Shown: one piece after another, positions 23,807-35,527 of the stretch
How the letters are laid out: every line of letters starts with the position of its first letter
Numbering within the stretch: the first letter of the stretch is position 1
Source of the DNA: Rugosimonospora africana
GTDB lineage: Bacteria > Actinomycetota > Actinomycetes > Mycobacteriales > Micromonosporaceae
Assembly: GCF_016862975.1 (NCBI RefSeq)
Contig: NZ_BONZ01000116.1
Location: 1 to 37,636 of the forward strand
Length of the DNA stretch: 37,636 nt
Direction: 5' to 3'
Notes under the pieces: generated by a model
The model's database searches: none
What the model was told of the DNA's origin: nothing
What the model saw: the letters and a program-made list of their open reading frames with translations, nothing else
Position numbers and translations under genes: made by a program

Positions 23807-26506
23807 TCACGCCGGCTCGCGCAGCGCCCGGATGCCCGCATCGGGTTCCTGTCCGATGGGTGCCAGGCGCAGCTTCACATCGACCGCGACTACACCGTCA
23901 GGATCGGTGAGGATTGGGTTGAGGTCCAGTTCGGCGACCTCGGGCAGGTCCTCGGCCAGCCGGCCCAGGCGCAGCAGCAGGTCCTCCACCGCCGCGGTGT
24001 CCACGGCTGGCGCCCCCCGGTACCCGGTCAGCAGCCGGGCCGCCTTCAGTCCCTGCCACATACGGGTGGCGTCCGTGTCGGTCAGCGGTAGTACTCGTAG
24101 CGCACGGTCGGCGAGCACGTCGGTGTGTACGCCGCCGATGCCGAGCATGACCAGGGAGCCGAACAGGGGATCGTGGACGATGCCGGCGACCAGTTCGACG
24201 CCGGGCGGCAGTTGCCGTTGCACCAGCACCGGCGGCTCGGCTACCCCCAGCGCGCCGGCGATGGCGTGGTAGGCGACGCGGACGGCTTCCTCGCCGGTGA
24301 GGTTCAGCCGTACCCCGCCGACATCGCTCTTGTGCACGAGGCTCGGATCGGCGGCCTTGAGCACGACGGGGAAGCCTAACTCAGTGGCTGCCCGTACGGC
24401 TTCGTCGGCGTCGGTGACCACGCGCCCGGTCGCGACCGGGATGCCGTACCGGGTCAGGAGTGCGGTGGCGCACTCGGGTGGCTGCCACCCCCCGCCGCCG
24501 GCCAGCGCCTCGCGGACCAGATTCCGCGCGCCGGACTCGTCGATGCCGTCCAGGTCGGGTCGGGCACCGAGCGGGGTGCGTCGCCAGCTCGCATACCCGG
24601 CGGCGTGGCCGAACGCGGTGACGGCCTGCTCCGGCAGCGGGTACACGGGTACCCGGCGGGCGCCGAGACTGCTGGCCGGTTCGGGTACCCCCAACAGCAC
24701 GGTCGCCACGGGCAGGTCGGTGTGGTCGGCCGCGTCTGCGATGGCAGCGACGACCCCGGGCACGTCGTTGGCGAGGGTGGCGGCGAACACGACCAGGATC
24801 GCGTCGACCGCACCGGAGTCGGCCACCGCTTCGATGGCGCCGGCCATCGCGGCCGGGGTGGCCGCCGCGCCGAGGTCGATCGGGTTGGCCACGGTGGAGG
24901 CGTTCGGCGCGAGGTCGGCGAGTTCGGCGCGAACCGGCACTGGCAGCTCGGGGACACGGAGCCCGGCCCGGTCGGCGTCGTCGGTGGCCAGCACGTTGAT
25001 GCCGCCGGCGTTGCCGATGATGGCCAGCCGCGGTCCACCCGGCAAGGGTTGGTCGACCAGCAGCCGGGCGGCGTCGAGCAGCTCGCCGAGCCCGTCGCAA
25101 CGGATGACGCCGGCCTGGGCGAAGAGCGCATCGATGGTGGCGTCGGGTGCGGCGGCGGCCGCGGTGTGCGAGGCGCCGGCGCGGGAGCCGGCGGCGGTGC
25201 GTCCGCTCTTGACGACCAGGACGGGCTTGCGACGACCGAGGGCGCGGGCGATGCGGGCGAAGCGGCGCGGGTTGCCCAGCGATTCCAGGTACAGGGCGAC
25301 GGCGCGGGTGGCCGGGTCGTCGTACCAGTAGGACAGCAGGTCGTTGCCGGACACGTCGGCCTTGTTGCCCAGCGACACGAACGCGGACAGGCCGATGCCG
25401 GCGCGGGCGGCGTGGTCGAGCAGGGTGATGCCGACGGCGCCGGATTGGGAGGCGATCGCAAGTCCCCCGGGTGGTGGCGTGACCGAGGCGAAGGTGGCCT
25501 GCAGACGCACGGCGGGGTCGGTGTTGAGGATGCCGAGGCAGTTGGGGCCGACCAGCCGGATGCCAGCGGCACGCGCGGCGCGGACAATCGCGGCCTGCGC
25601 GGCGCGGCCGGCGGGTCCGTCCTCGCTGAATCCGGAGGAGAGGATGACGGCCGCCGGGACCTTCGCCGCGGCGCAGTCCGCGATGGCGTCCGGCACTGCC
25701 GGGGCGGGTACCGCGATGACCGCCAGGTCGACCGGCCCCGGCGCCACAGCCACGCTCGGGTAGGCGGGCTGATCGGCGATCTGATCGGCACGCGGGTTGA
25801 TCGCGTAGACCGGGCCAGTGAATCCTCCGTCTCGCAGTCCGGCGAGGACGGCGTGGCCAATGCCGCCCGGGCGACGGCCGGCGCCGATCACCGCCACGGC
25901 GCGCGGTGCCAGCAGCGGGGTCAACGAGTGCCGTTCGGCCTGCCGGTCGCGGTCGTCCAGCGCCGCGTCGCCGTTGTCGTCGGTGGGCAGGTCGACGTCG
26001 ACCAGCCCGTCGCGCAGCTGCAGACGTTGCTCGCCTAGATCGTGGGCTACCTGAAGCATGGGGGAGTTGCTGGGCAGAACGTCGCCGTGTAAGGCGGTTA
26101 TACCGTGCCGGCGGGCGGTCGCTCGCAGCCGTTCCAGCAGGAGCGTGCCCAGGCCCCGGCCGTGCGCGGAGTCCGCGACGAAGACGGCGAAGTCGGCGCG
26201 ATCGGGTTGCGGCAGCCGCTCGTAGGAGGCGACGCCGACGATCCGATCGCTTTCGACCACCACCAGTGCCGCGTGCTGGTCGTCGGCCGGGCGGATCAGT
26301 CGCTCCACCTCGGCCGCCACACCGCCGTGCCCGGCGCACAAGAACCGGCGGTAGAGGCTCTCCGCGGTGCCGCCGTAGTACAGCTCGGCGAGGGCCGGGC
26401 CGTCGGTGGTGGTGACAGGTCGGATGCGGACGATGGCGCCGTCCGCGGCCAGGGCGTCATAGCCTGGCTCGGGATCCGCGACGGGCGGGATGTCGGTGGT
26501 GGTCAC
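23807..26506 (-). CDS. GNAT acetyltransferase fused to NDP-forming acyl-CoA synthetase
   Basis: The 899-aa fusion has an N-terminal GNAT domain (about 25-175, acetyl-CoA loop RGLGTLLLERL). A CoA-binding domain follows (about 195-320, VAVIGAGRRPGGIGHAVLAGL). Next come the succinyl-CoA-ligase-like domains (ASQSGAVGITLLDHAAR) and a C-terminal ATP-grasp domain (VLKAADPSLVHKSDVGGV, ELDLNPI). The probable phospho-His is kept in GASHTAAA (about His447), so acetyl-CoA + ADP + Pi to acetate + ATP is possible. In PatZ-type protein acetyltransferases this half is catalytically dead and the GNAT is C-terminal. The start is GTG 26506, with no clear Shine-Dalgarno. Two DosR-like boxes lie 37 and 60 bp upstream. 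It may both make ATP and acetylate proteins. Confidence 0.92.
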   Translation of the reverse strand: MTTTDIPPVADPEPGYDALAADGAIVRIRPVTTTDGPALAELYYGGTAESLYRRFLCAGHGGVAAEVERLIRPADDQHAALVVVESDRIVGVASYERLPQPDRADFAVFVADSAHGRGLGTLLLERLRATARRHGITALHGDVLPSNSPMLQVAHDLGEQRLQLRDGLVDVDLPTDDNGDAALDDRDRQAERHSLTPLLAPRAVAVIGAGRRPGGIGHAVLAGLRDGGFTGPVYAINPRADQIADQPAYPSVAVAPGPVDLAVIAVPAPAVPDAIADCAAAKVPAAVILSSGFSEDGPAGRAAQAAIVRAARAAGIRLVGPNCLGILNTDPAVRLQATFASVTPPPGGLAIASQSGAVGITLLDHAARAGIGLSAFVSLGNKADVSGNDLLSYWYDDPATRAVALYLESLGNPRRFARIARALGRRKPVLVVKSGRTAAGSRAGASHTAAAAAPDATIDALFAQAGVIRCDGLGELLDAARLLVDQPLPGGPRLAIIGNAGGINVLATDDADRAGLRVPELPVPVRAELADLAPNASTVANPIDLGAAATPAAMAGAIEAVADSGAVDAILVVFAATLANDVPGVVAAIADAADHTDLPVATVLLGVPEPASSLGARRVPVYPLPEQAVTAFGHAAGYASWRRTPLGARPDLDGIDESGARNLVREALAGGGGWQPPECATALLTRYGIPVATGRVVTDADEAVRAATELGFPVVLKAADPSLVHKSDVGGVRLNLTGEEAVRVAYHAIAGALGVAEPPVLVQRQLPPGVELVAGIVHDPLFGSLVMLGIGGVHTDVLADRALRVLPLTDTDATRMWQGLKAARLLTGYRGAPAVDTAAVEDLLLRLGRLAEDLPEVAELDLNPILTDPDGVVAVDVKLRLAPIGQEPDAGIRALREPA

Positions 26507-26542
26507 GCGGCCAGTCTCGCGGGGGTGCGGCCGGTGCCGGCA

Positions 26543-26556
26543 GGGCCGAAGGTCCC
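26543..26556. promoter_or_regulatory. DosR-like box 1 upstream of the GNAT-synthetase gene
   Basis: GGGCCGAAGGTCCC, an exact consensus copy, 37 bp before GTG 26506. It is identical to the copy at 29102-29115. Confidence 0.83.
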
Positions 26557-26565
26557 GGCGGGTGC

Positions 26566-26579
26566 GGGACCTTCCTTGG
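26566..26579. promoter_or_regulatory. DosR-like box 2 upstream of the GNAT-synthetase gene
   Basis: GGGACCTTCCTTGG has an intact left half and degenerate right half. It begins 23 bp after box 1, a two-turn spacing that recurs in the window. Confidence 0.6.
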
Positions 26580-26581
26580 CG

Positions 26582-28959
<2,378 letters not shown>

Positions 28960-29040
28960 GATGTTCCTCCTCGGTCGCGGCCCGCTGTAGTCGGTGGGCC
29001 TCACACCGCAAAGCGTGTCGGTAGCACTGACACGGCGCAG

Positions 29041-29129
29041 CGGGCGAAGGCCCCGTTCCGTTCCCGCCCAAGGTCCCGTCTCCGTCCGGGACCATCGCCC
29101 CGGGCCGAAGGTCCCGGGACCAACGGCCC
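29041..29129. promoter_or_regulatory. Cluster of five DosR-like boxes, three of them abutting
   Basis: Sites begin at 29041 (11 of 14), 29064 (CCGCCCAAGGTCCC), 29088 (GGGACCATCGCCCC), 29102 (GGGCCGAAGGTCCC, exact consensus) and 29116 (GGGACCAACGGCCC). The last three are joined end to end with no spacer over 42 bp; the first three are 23-24 bp apart. The cluster lies between the divergent membrane-protein gene and the CBS-pflB-pflA operon and should bind several DosR-like dimers. Confidence 0.82.
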
Positions 29130-29210
29130 GCGGGGTCGTGCCGGCAGGACCTGCCGGACTGGTGTAGGTCGGCGCACGGTACGGGTGAGATGCGAAGAAG
29201 GGGGAGCGTC

Positions 29211-29699
29211 ATGCAGTTCGGGACTCACCAGGCCGTAGGCTATCGACACACGCCAGTACCCGTACACCGTGGCGACCTGAGATATGTCACGGTGACCACG
29301 CTGATGTCCCGTCCGGTCCTCGCGATTGCCGAACGCACCGTCCTTCAGGATGCGTTGCTGGCGCTGGTCAGCGGGGGAGTGCGTCACCTGGCCGTGGTCG
29401 ACGCCGACGGCCGGTGTGTGGGGATGGTGACCGACCGGATGCTCGCCGCGGAGTGGGCGTACCGGCCTATGGCTTTCGCCCGGCACACCGTCGCCATGAT
29501 CTGTCATGACGAGCCGCCGATGATCGACCGTGATGCGACGGTGGCGGCCGCCGCGAAGGTCATGCGCCGCTGCGGCAGCGACGCCGTTGTGGTCGCCGAT
29601 CCGGACCTGTACCCGATTGGTGTGCTGACCAGTGGCGACATCATCGCCCTGCTCGCCAAGCCCGACCCGGAAAGGAGCGGGGACCATGCCCGAGCGTGA
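29211..29699 (+). CDS. CBS-pair protein at the head of the pfl operon
   Basis: The 162-aa protein has two CBS motifs and no further domain. CBS1 is [19 protein letters not shown] and [25 protein letters not shown]2 is [19 protein letters not shown] and [26 protein letters not shown] pairs bind AMP/ATP-type ligands, so it could report energy charge. ATG 29211 follows GGGGGAG. Its 3' end overlaps the start of pflB by 14 nt, making co-translation with pyruvate formate-lyase likely. A regulatory role toward PFL is only inferred from this overlap. Confidence 0.87.
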   Translation: MQFGTHQAVGYRHTPVPVHRGDLRYVTVTTLMSRPVLAIAERTVLQDALLALVSGGVRHLAVVDADGRCVGMVTDRMLAAEWAYRPMAFARHTVAMICHDEPPMIDRDATVAAAAKVMRRCGSDAVVVADPDLYPIGVLTSGDIIALLAKPDPERSGDHARA

Positions 29700-31923
29700 C
29701 GCCTGGCGCGGCTTCGCCGGCACCACCTGGCGCACCGCCATCGACGTAGCCGACTTCATCCGCCACAACTACACGCCCTACACCGGCGACGGGGGCTTCC
29801 TCTCCGGCCCGACCCAGCGCACCGCCACGCTGTGGGAGGACCTGGCCGGCCGGTTCGCCGAGGAGCGGGCGCGCGGCATCTACGACGTCGATACCCACCA
29901 CCCGTCGACCATCACGGCTTTCGGTCCTGGCTACATTGACCGGGGCCGCGAGCTGATCGTCGGCCTGCAGACAGACGCGCCGCTGCGCCGGGCCATCATG
30001 CCCGCCGGCGGCCTGCGCATGGTGGAGCAGGGGCTGGCGGCCTACGGGTACGAGCTGGACCCGGTGGTACGTGAGACGTTCAGCCGGTACCGCAAGACCC
30101 ACAACGACGCGGTCTTCGACGCGTACACCCCGCAGATCCTGGCGGCCCGCCGCTCGCACATCATCACCGGGCTGCCCGACGCGTACGGCCGGGGCCGGAT
30201 CATCGGCGACTATCGGCGCGTAGCGCTGTACGGGGTGGACGGGCTCGTGCAGGCGAAACAGGCTGAACGGGTCCGGCTCGACGCAGTGCCTTCTACGGAG
30301 GCGATCATTCGCGACCGGGAGGAGTTGGCCGAGCAACTGCGCGCCCTGGACGAGCTCAAGATCATGGCCGCGAGCTACGGCTTCGACATTTCCGGGCCGG
30401 CGCACGACGCCCGCGAGGCTATCCAGTGGTTGTACTTCGCGTACCTCGCCGCGGTCAAGGAGACCAACGGTGCGGCCATGTCGCTGGGGCGTACGTCCAC
30501 CTTCCTGGACATCTACCTCCAGCGTGACCTGGCCGACGGCGCTCTGTCCGAGATCCAGGCCCAGGAGCTGATCGACGACTTCGTCATCAAGCTGCGGCTG
30601 GTGCGGTTCCTCCGCACACCCGAGTACGACGCGCTGTTTTCCGGCGACCCGACCTGGGTCACCGAAGCCATCGGTGGTATCGGCGCGGACAGGCGACCGC
30701 TGGTGACCCGGACCAGCTTCCGGTACCTGCAGACGCTCTACAACCTCGGCCCAGCACCGGAACCGAACCTCACGGTCCTGTGGTCGCCGCGGCTGCCCGA
30801 CGGGTTCAAGCGGTTCTGCGCCCAGTTGTCTTTGGACACCAGCGCAATCCAGTACGAAAACGACGACCTGCTGCGCCCGTACCTCGGTGACGACACCGCC
30901 ATCGCGTGCTGCGTGTCGGCCATGCGGATGGGCCGGGACATGCAGTTCTTCGGCGCGCGCGCCAATCTCGCCAAGGCACTGCTGTACGCCATCAACGGCG
31001 GTCGCGACGAGATCACCGGCGCGCAGGTGACACCGGCCTTCGCGCCGATCGAGGACGACATCCTCGACTACGACACGGTCGTCGCCGCGTTCGACCGGGT
31101 ACTTGCTTGGCTGGCCGCCACGTACGTGGACGCGTTGAACGTCATTCACACGATGCACGACCGGTACGCCTACGAGCGCCTGGAGATGGCGCTGCACGAC
31201 TATCCGGTGCACCGGTTCCTCGCCTGCGGGATCGCCGGCCTGTCGGTGGCCGCCGATAGCCTCGCGGCGATCCGGTACGCCACCGTCAAGGTGGCCCGGG
31301 ACGCCACCGGTCTGGCCGTCGACTACGCCGTCGATGGGGAGTTTCCCCGGTACGGCAACAACGACGACCGTGCCGACGCGATCGCCGTGTGGCTGGTCGA
31401 GACGTTCATGTCAAAGCTGCGCAACCAGCCCACGTACTACCGCGGCGCCGAGCCGACGCTGTCGGTGTTGACCATTACCTCGAACGTGGTCTACGGCAAG
31501 CACACCGGCAACACCCCGGACGGCCGCCGGGCAGGGGAGCCCTTCGCACCCGGCGCGAACCCGATGAACGGCCGGGACCGCCACGGCATGGTGGCCGCCG
31601 CTCTGTCGGTGGCGAAGCTGCCCTACCCGTCGGCTCGCGATGGAATCTCGTTGACCAACACGGTCACCCCTGACGGCCTGGGGCACACCCGCCAGGACCG
31701 CATCACCAGTCTGGTTGGAGTCCTCGATGGTTACACCGAGGCCGGCGGGTACCACATGAACGTCAATGTGCTGGACAAGGCGACCCTCCAGGATGCGATG
31801 GCCCACCCGGACCGGTACCCGAACCTCACCATCCGGGTCTCCGGCTACGCCGTCAACTTCGTCAAGCTGACTCCCGAGCAGCAGCGTGATGTGATCTCCC
31901 GGACCTTCCACGGTGGTCTGTGA
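29686..31923 (+). CDS. pflB: Pyruvate formate-lyase
   Basis: The 745-aa glycyl-radical enzyme converts pyruvate and CoA to acetyl-CoA and formate. It has the adjacent catalytic cysteines Cys408-Cys409 in [11 protein letters not shown] followed by [12 protein letters not shown], and the radical Gly720 in [12 protein letters not shown] near the C-terminus. This is the arrangement of true PFL rather than glycerol dehydratase or choline lyase. The start is ATG 29686 with AAAGGAG upstream, inside the end of the CBS gene. The stop overlaps the activase ATG (TGATG). The enzyme is inactivated by O2, so its place under a DosR-like box cluster implies use only without oxygen. Full length, no defects. 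Confidence 0.95.
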   Translation: MPERDAWRGFAGTTWRTAIDVADFIRHNYTPYTGDGGFLSGPTQRTATLWEDLAGRFAEERARGIYDVDTHHPSTITAFGPGYIDRGRELIVGLQTDAPLRRAIMPAGGLRMVEQGLAAYGYELDPVVRETFSRYRKTHNDAVFDAYTPQILAARRSHIITGLPDAYGRGRIIGDYRRVALYGVDGLVQAKQAERVRLDAVPSTEAIIRDREELAEQLRALDELKIMAASYGFDISGPAHDAREAIQWLYFAYLAAVKETNGAAMSLGRTSTFLDIYLQRDLADGALSEIQAQELIDDFVIKLRLVRFLRTPEYDALFSGDPTWVTEAIGGIGADRRPLVTRTSFRYLQTLYNLGPAPEPNLTVLWSPRLPDGFKRFCAQLSLDTSAIQYENDDLLRPYLGDDTAIACCVSAMRMGRDMQFFGARANLAKALLYAINGGRDEITGAQVTPAFAPIEDDILDYDTVVAAFDRVLAWLAATYVDALNVIHTMHDRYAYERLEMALHDYPVHRFLACGIAGLSVAADSLAAIRYATVKVARDATGLAVDYAVDGEFPRYGNNDDRADAIAVWLVETFMSKLRNQPTYYRGAEPTLSVLTITSNVVYGKHTGNTPDGRRAGEPFAPGANPMNGRDRHGMVAAALSVAKLPYPSARDGISLTNTVTPDGLGHTRQDRITSLVGVLDGYTEAGGYHMNVNVLDKATLQDAMAHPDRYPNLTIRVSGYAVNFVKLTPEQQRDVISRTFHGGL

Positions 31924-32648
31924 TGTACGGCCGCTTCCACTCCTATGACCTGTCCGTCGGCGTGGACGGTCCGGGCACCAGGTTCGTCGCGTTCCTGGCT
32001 GGATGCCCGCTGCGCTGCCTGTACTGCCACAGCCCAGATACCTGGAACCTGCGCAACGGGAAACTGTCCAGCGTGGACGATGTCATGACCGAGGTGGACA
32101 AGTACACCCAGTTCATCCGGGCCGCCGGCGGCGGATTCACGGTCAGCGGCGGCGAACCCCTGCTACAGCCGCGGTTCACCACCGAACTGCTGGCTGCGGC
32201 CAAGCAGCGTCAGCTGCACACCGCGCTGGACACCTCCGGGTTCCTGGGCGATCGGGCCGACGATGCCCTGCTGGCGGCGACCGACCTTGTCCTGCTCGAC
32301 GTCAAGTCCTGGCATCCCGACACCTACCGGCAGGTGACCGGCCGCGAAGTAGCGCCGACCCTGCGGTTTGCCCGCCGGCTTGCCGAACGCGGCACCGCGA
32401 TCTGGCTCCGATTCGTGCTCGTGCCCGGCCTGACCGACCGGCCGTCCAATGTGGAGGGCATCGCCCGGTTCGCCGCGTTGCTGCCCACCGTGCAGCGGGT
32501 CGAGGTGCTGCCCTTTCACCGCCTCGGCGTCGCCAAGTATCAAGTGCTGGGCATTCCGTTTCCACTGGCCGACACCCAACCGCCGGACGAGGCTCTGCTG
32601 TCCCGAGTCCGCGGCCAGTTCGCCGAGCAGGGGCTGACAGTCTGCTGA
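31923..32648 (+). CDS. pflA: Pyruvate formate-lyase-activating enzyme (radical SAM)
   Basis: The 241-aa protein has the radical-SAM cluster CPLRCLYC (C-x3-C-x2-C, about residues 29-36), the SAM-binding FTVSGGEPLLQP, LDTSGFLG and LDVKSWHPDTYRQVTG, and ends with the PFHRLG segment typical of PflA. It installs the glycyl radical on PFL with SAM and an electron donor such as flavodoxin. ATG 31923 overlaps the pflB stop by one base (TGATG), so translation is coupled. The stop lies just before the next DosR-like box. Confidence 0.95.
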   Translation: MYGRFHSYDLSVGVDGPGTRFVAFLAGCPLRCLYCHSPDTWNLRNGKLSSVDDVMTEVDKYTQFIRAAGGGFTVSGGEPLLQPRFTTELLAAAKQRQLHTALDTSGFLGDRADDALLAATDLVLLDVKSWHPDTYRQVTGREVAPTLRFARRLAERGTAIWLRFVLVPGLTDRPSNVEGIARFAALLPTVQRVEVLPFHRLGVAKYQVLGIPFPLADTQPPDEALLSRVRGQFAEQGLTVC

Positions 32649-32649
32649 C

Positions 32650-32663
32650 GTGCCGAAGGTCCC
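32650..32663. promoter_or_regulatory. DosR-like box upstream of ppdK
   Basis: GTGCCGAAGGTCCC matches 13 of 14 positions. It begins 2 nt after the pflA stop and is 94 bp before the ppdK ATG, giving ppdK its own controllable promoter. Confidence 0.75.
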
Positions 32664-32756
32664 GGCCAGAACAACCTTGGACTCTGCCGACACTTCATTT
32701 TCAGCGCTACCAACAAGTGTGGGCATCGATTACTGGTACCAGACCTGGAGGCGACC

Positions 32757-35414
32757 ATGATGCCGAAGTACGTGTACACCTTCGCCGAGGGTGACAAGCA
32801 CATGCGTGACCTGCTCGGTGGCAAGGGCGCCAACCTGTGCGAGATGGTCAGAATGGGTCTGCCGGTGCCTCCAGGTTTCGTGGTGACCACGGACGCCTGC
32901 CGCGCCTACCTGTCCACCGGTCACGAGCCGGCCGAACTGGCCGAACAGCTCGGAGTGCACCTGCGGGAACTGGAGGCCCGCACCGGGCGCTCGCTGGGCG
33001 ACCCCGCGGACCCACTGCTGGTTTCCGTCCGTTCCGGGGCCAGATTCTCGATGCCCGGCATGATGGAGACCATCCTCAACGTCGGACTGACCGACGCGTC
33101 CGTGGTCGGACTGGTGCGACACACCGGCGACGAAAGGTTCGCGTTCGACTCATACCGCCGCCTCATCCATATGTTCGGCAAAACCGTGTACGGCGTCGCC
33201 GACGAACACTTCGAGCAGGCGCTCGAAGAGGGCAAGCAGGCCAAGGGGGTCACCAGCGATCAAGACCTGTCCGCCGACGACCTGCGAACCGTGGTCGAGC
33301 GGTACAAGAAGATTTTCGCCGATCACACCGGGCGGGACTTCCCACAGGCGCCCCACGAGCAACTGCAGTTGGCGATCCGGTCGGTGTTCGACTCCTGGAA
33401 CTCTGATCGCGCCGTGGTGTACCGCCGGCAGGAACGCATCCCCGCCGATCTGGGAACCGCGGTCACCGTCATGTCCATGGTCTTCGGCAACCTGGGCGCG
33501 GACTCGGGCACCGGCGTGGCGTTCACCCGCAACCCGGCCACCGGGGGGCGCGGCCTGTACGGCGACTACCTGCCCAACGCCCAGGGTGAGGACGTCGTCG
33601 CCGGCATCCGCAACACCATGCCCCTGTCTCAACTCGCGCAGCTTGACAGGGGCAACTTCATCGAGCTCGTTTCCATTATGGAGCGTCTGGAACACCACTA
33701 CCGCGACCTGTGCGACATTGAGTTCACCATCGAGCGGGGCAAGCTGTGGATGCTCCAGACCCGCGTCGGTAAGCGAACCGCCGCCGCGGCGTTCATCATC
33801 GCCAGTCAACTCATCGACGAGGGTGCCATCGACCCCGATGAGGCGCTGCGCCGGGTCACCGGCGCGCAGCTCATGCAGCTGATGTTCCCGACGTTCGACC
33901 TGGAGCGCGCTCCGGCACCACTCGCCACCGGTGTCCCGGCATCGCCTGGCGCCGCCGTCGGGCACGTGGTCTTCGACGCGCACCGTGCGGCCGCCGCGAA
34001 CACCCCCACCATCCTGGTACGGCTGGAGACCAATCCCGATGACCTGCCCGGCATCATCGCCGCCCAGGGCATCCTCACCTCGCGTGGCGGCAAGACCAGC
34101 CACGCGGCCGTCGTGGCCCGCGGCCTCGGCAAGACCTGCGTCTGTGGAGCAGAGGCCCTCGACATCGACCTGCACGCCGGACAGCTCGTGGTGGGCGGCA
34201 CCGTCATCCGCGAAGGTGACCTGATCTCGATCGACGGCGGCACGGGCAAGGTCTACCTCGGTGAGGTGCCGGTTCGGCCGTCGCCGGTACTACGGCACCT
34301 CACGGAGCACCCGACGGAGGCCGCCACAGACCCGCTGACCGCTGCCGTTGACCGGCTGCTGCGCCACGCCGACTACCGGCGGCGGCTGCGTGTGTTCGCC
34401 AACGCCGACACTCCCGCCGACGCCGCCCGCGCCCGTCGGCTGGGCGCCGCCGGCATCGGCCTGTGCCGCACCGAACACATGTTCCTCGGCCCGCGCCGCG
34501 CCCTCGTAGAACGGCTGATCCTCGCCGAGACCGACCGTGAGCGGCAGAACGCGCTGGACGCCCTGCTACCGCTGCAGCGCGACGACTTCGAACGGATACT
34601 CGCCGAGATGGACGGCCTGCCGGTCGTGATCCGGCTCATCGATCCGCCGCTGCACGAGTTCCTGCCGAGCCTGCACGAGCTGACCGCCAAGGTCGCGACG
34701 GCCCGTGCCGAGGGCAGGGATCCCGGACACGAGGCGGTTCTGCTAGACGCCGTGTCCCGGATGCACGAACAGAATCCGATGCTTGGACTGCGCGGAGTGC
34801 GCCTCGGGCTGGTCATCCCCGGCCTGTTCGCCATGCAGGTTCGCGCCGTCGCCGAAGCCGCCGCGGCGCGGGTCGCGGCCGGCGGCGACCCCCGGCCGGA
34901 AGTCATGGTCCCGCTCGTCGGTGCCGTGCAGGAACTGGAGGCGGTACGTGCCGAGGCGCAACGCGTTCTCGCCGAAGTGGAGAATGCCCCGCATATTCCG
35001 ATCGGCACCATGATCGAAGTTCCCCGAGCCGCGTTGACCGCCGGTGAGATCGCCGAAGCCGCCGACTTCTTCTCCTTCGGCACCAACGATCTGACACAGA
35101 TGGGCTGGGGCTTCTCCCGCGACGACGTGGAGGCCGCCTTCTTCCCCCGGTACCTCGACTTGGGCATCTTCGGAGTGTCCCCGTTCGAAACCATCGATAA
35201 GATCGGAATCGGTCGGCTCATCCGCATCGCGGTCGCCGAGGGCCGTACCGCGCGCCCACACCTGACCATCGGGGTCTGCGGCGAACACGGCGGCGATCCT
35301 GATTCAGTGCGCTTCTTTGACCAAGCGGGTCTGGACTACGTGTCCTGCTCACCATTCCGGATCCCAGTGGCCCGGCTGGAGGCCGGCCGCGCCGCCGCAA
35401 TCACGAAGCAGTAG
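32757..35414 (+). CDS. ppdK: Pyruvate, phosphate dikinase
   Basis: The 885-aa enzyme interconverts PEP + AMP + PPi and pyruvate + ATP + Pi. It has the N-terminal ATP-grasp domain (LLGGKGANLCEM, VSVRSGARFSMPGMM). The phospho-His swivel domain holds the catalytic His in TSRGGKTSHAAVVARGLG. The C-terminal PEP/pyruvate barrel has RTEHMF, IRLIDPPLHEFLP, NPMLGLRG and the catalytic Cys in GVCGEHGGDP. Length is standard. ATG 32757 (GGAGG 5 nt upstream) or ATG 32760 starts it. In fermentative organisms PPDK can run glycolytically, saving energy via PPi; in reverse it feeds gluconeogenesis. Direction here is unknown. The preceding box suggests hypoxic induction. Confidence 0.96.
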   Translation: MMPKYVYTFAEGDKHMRDLLGGKGANLCEMVRMGLPVPPGFVVTTDACRAYLSTGHEPAELAEQLGVHLRELEARTGRSLGDPADPLLVSVRSGARFSMPGMMETILNVGLTDASVVGLVRHTGDERFAFDSYRRLIHMFGKTVYGVADEHFEQALEEGKQAKGVTSDQDLSADDLRTVVERYKKIFADHTGRDFPQAPHEQLQLAIRSVFDSWNSDRAVVYRRQERIPADLGTAVTVMSMVFGNLGADSGTGVAFTRNPATGGRGLYGDYLPNAQGEDVVAGIRNTMPLSQLAQLDRGNFIELVSIMERLEHHYRDLCDIEFTIERGKLWMLQTRVGKRTAAAAFIIASQLIDEGAIDPDEALRRVTGAQLMQLMFPTFDLERAPAPLATGVPASPGAAVGHVVFDAHRAAAANTPTILVRLETNPDDLPGIIAAQGILTSRGGKTSHAAVVARGLGKTCVCGAEALDIDLHAGQLVVGGTVIREGDLISIDGGTGKVYLGEVPVRPSPVLRHLTEHPTEAATDPLTAAVDRLLRHADYRRRLRVFANADTPADAARARRLGAAGIGLCRTEHMFLGPRRALVERLILAETDRERQNALDALLPLQRDDFERILAEMDGLPVVIRLIDPPLHEFLPSLHELTAKVATARAEGRDPGHEAVLLDAVSRMHEQNPMLGLRGVRLGLVIPGLFAMQVRAVAEAAAARVAAGGDPRPEVMVPLVGAVQELEAVRAEAQRVLAEVENAPHIPIGTMIEVPRAALTAGEIAEAADFFSFGTNDLTQMGWGFSRDDVEAAFFPRYLDLGIFGVSPFETIDKIGIGRLIRIAVAEGRTARPHLTIGVCGEHGGDPDSVRFFDQAGLDYVSCSPFRIPVARLEAGRAAAITKQ

Positions 35415-35527
35415 CTCGAAGAGGAGAGCCGTGGTTCCTGGAACGTGACTCCCGGCCGGTCAGCGTCGCCGTAGCCTGTCACCGCATGAAGGACGCGGCC
35501 GGCCGGCACCAGAGCGGGGAGGACACA

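Noticed and set aside
5340-24700. Frequent GGTACC/CCGGTACC palindromes scattered through the window
   Set aside because: They occur mostly inside genes as Gly-Thr, Pro-Val or Arg-Tyr codon runs in GC-rich codon usage, so only the paired hairpin versions are reported.
29190-29210. Upstream ATG 29190 as start of the CBS gene
   Set aside because: It would place the GGGGGAG ribosome binding site inside the coding sequence and add seven non-conserved residues.
29641-31212. Long minus-strand open frame opposite pyruvate formate-lyase
   Set aside because: It is antisense to a clear glycyl-radical enzyme, with low-complexity Val/Gly/Arg composition and no recognisable motif.
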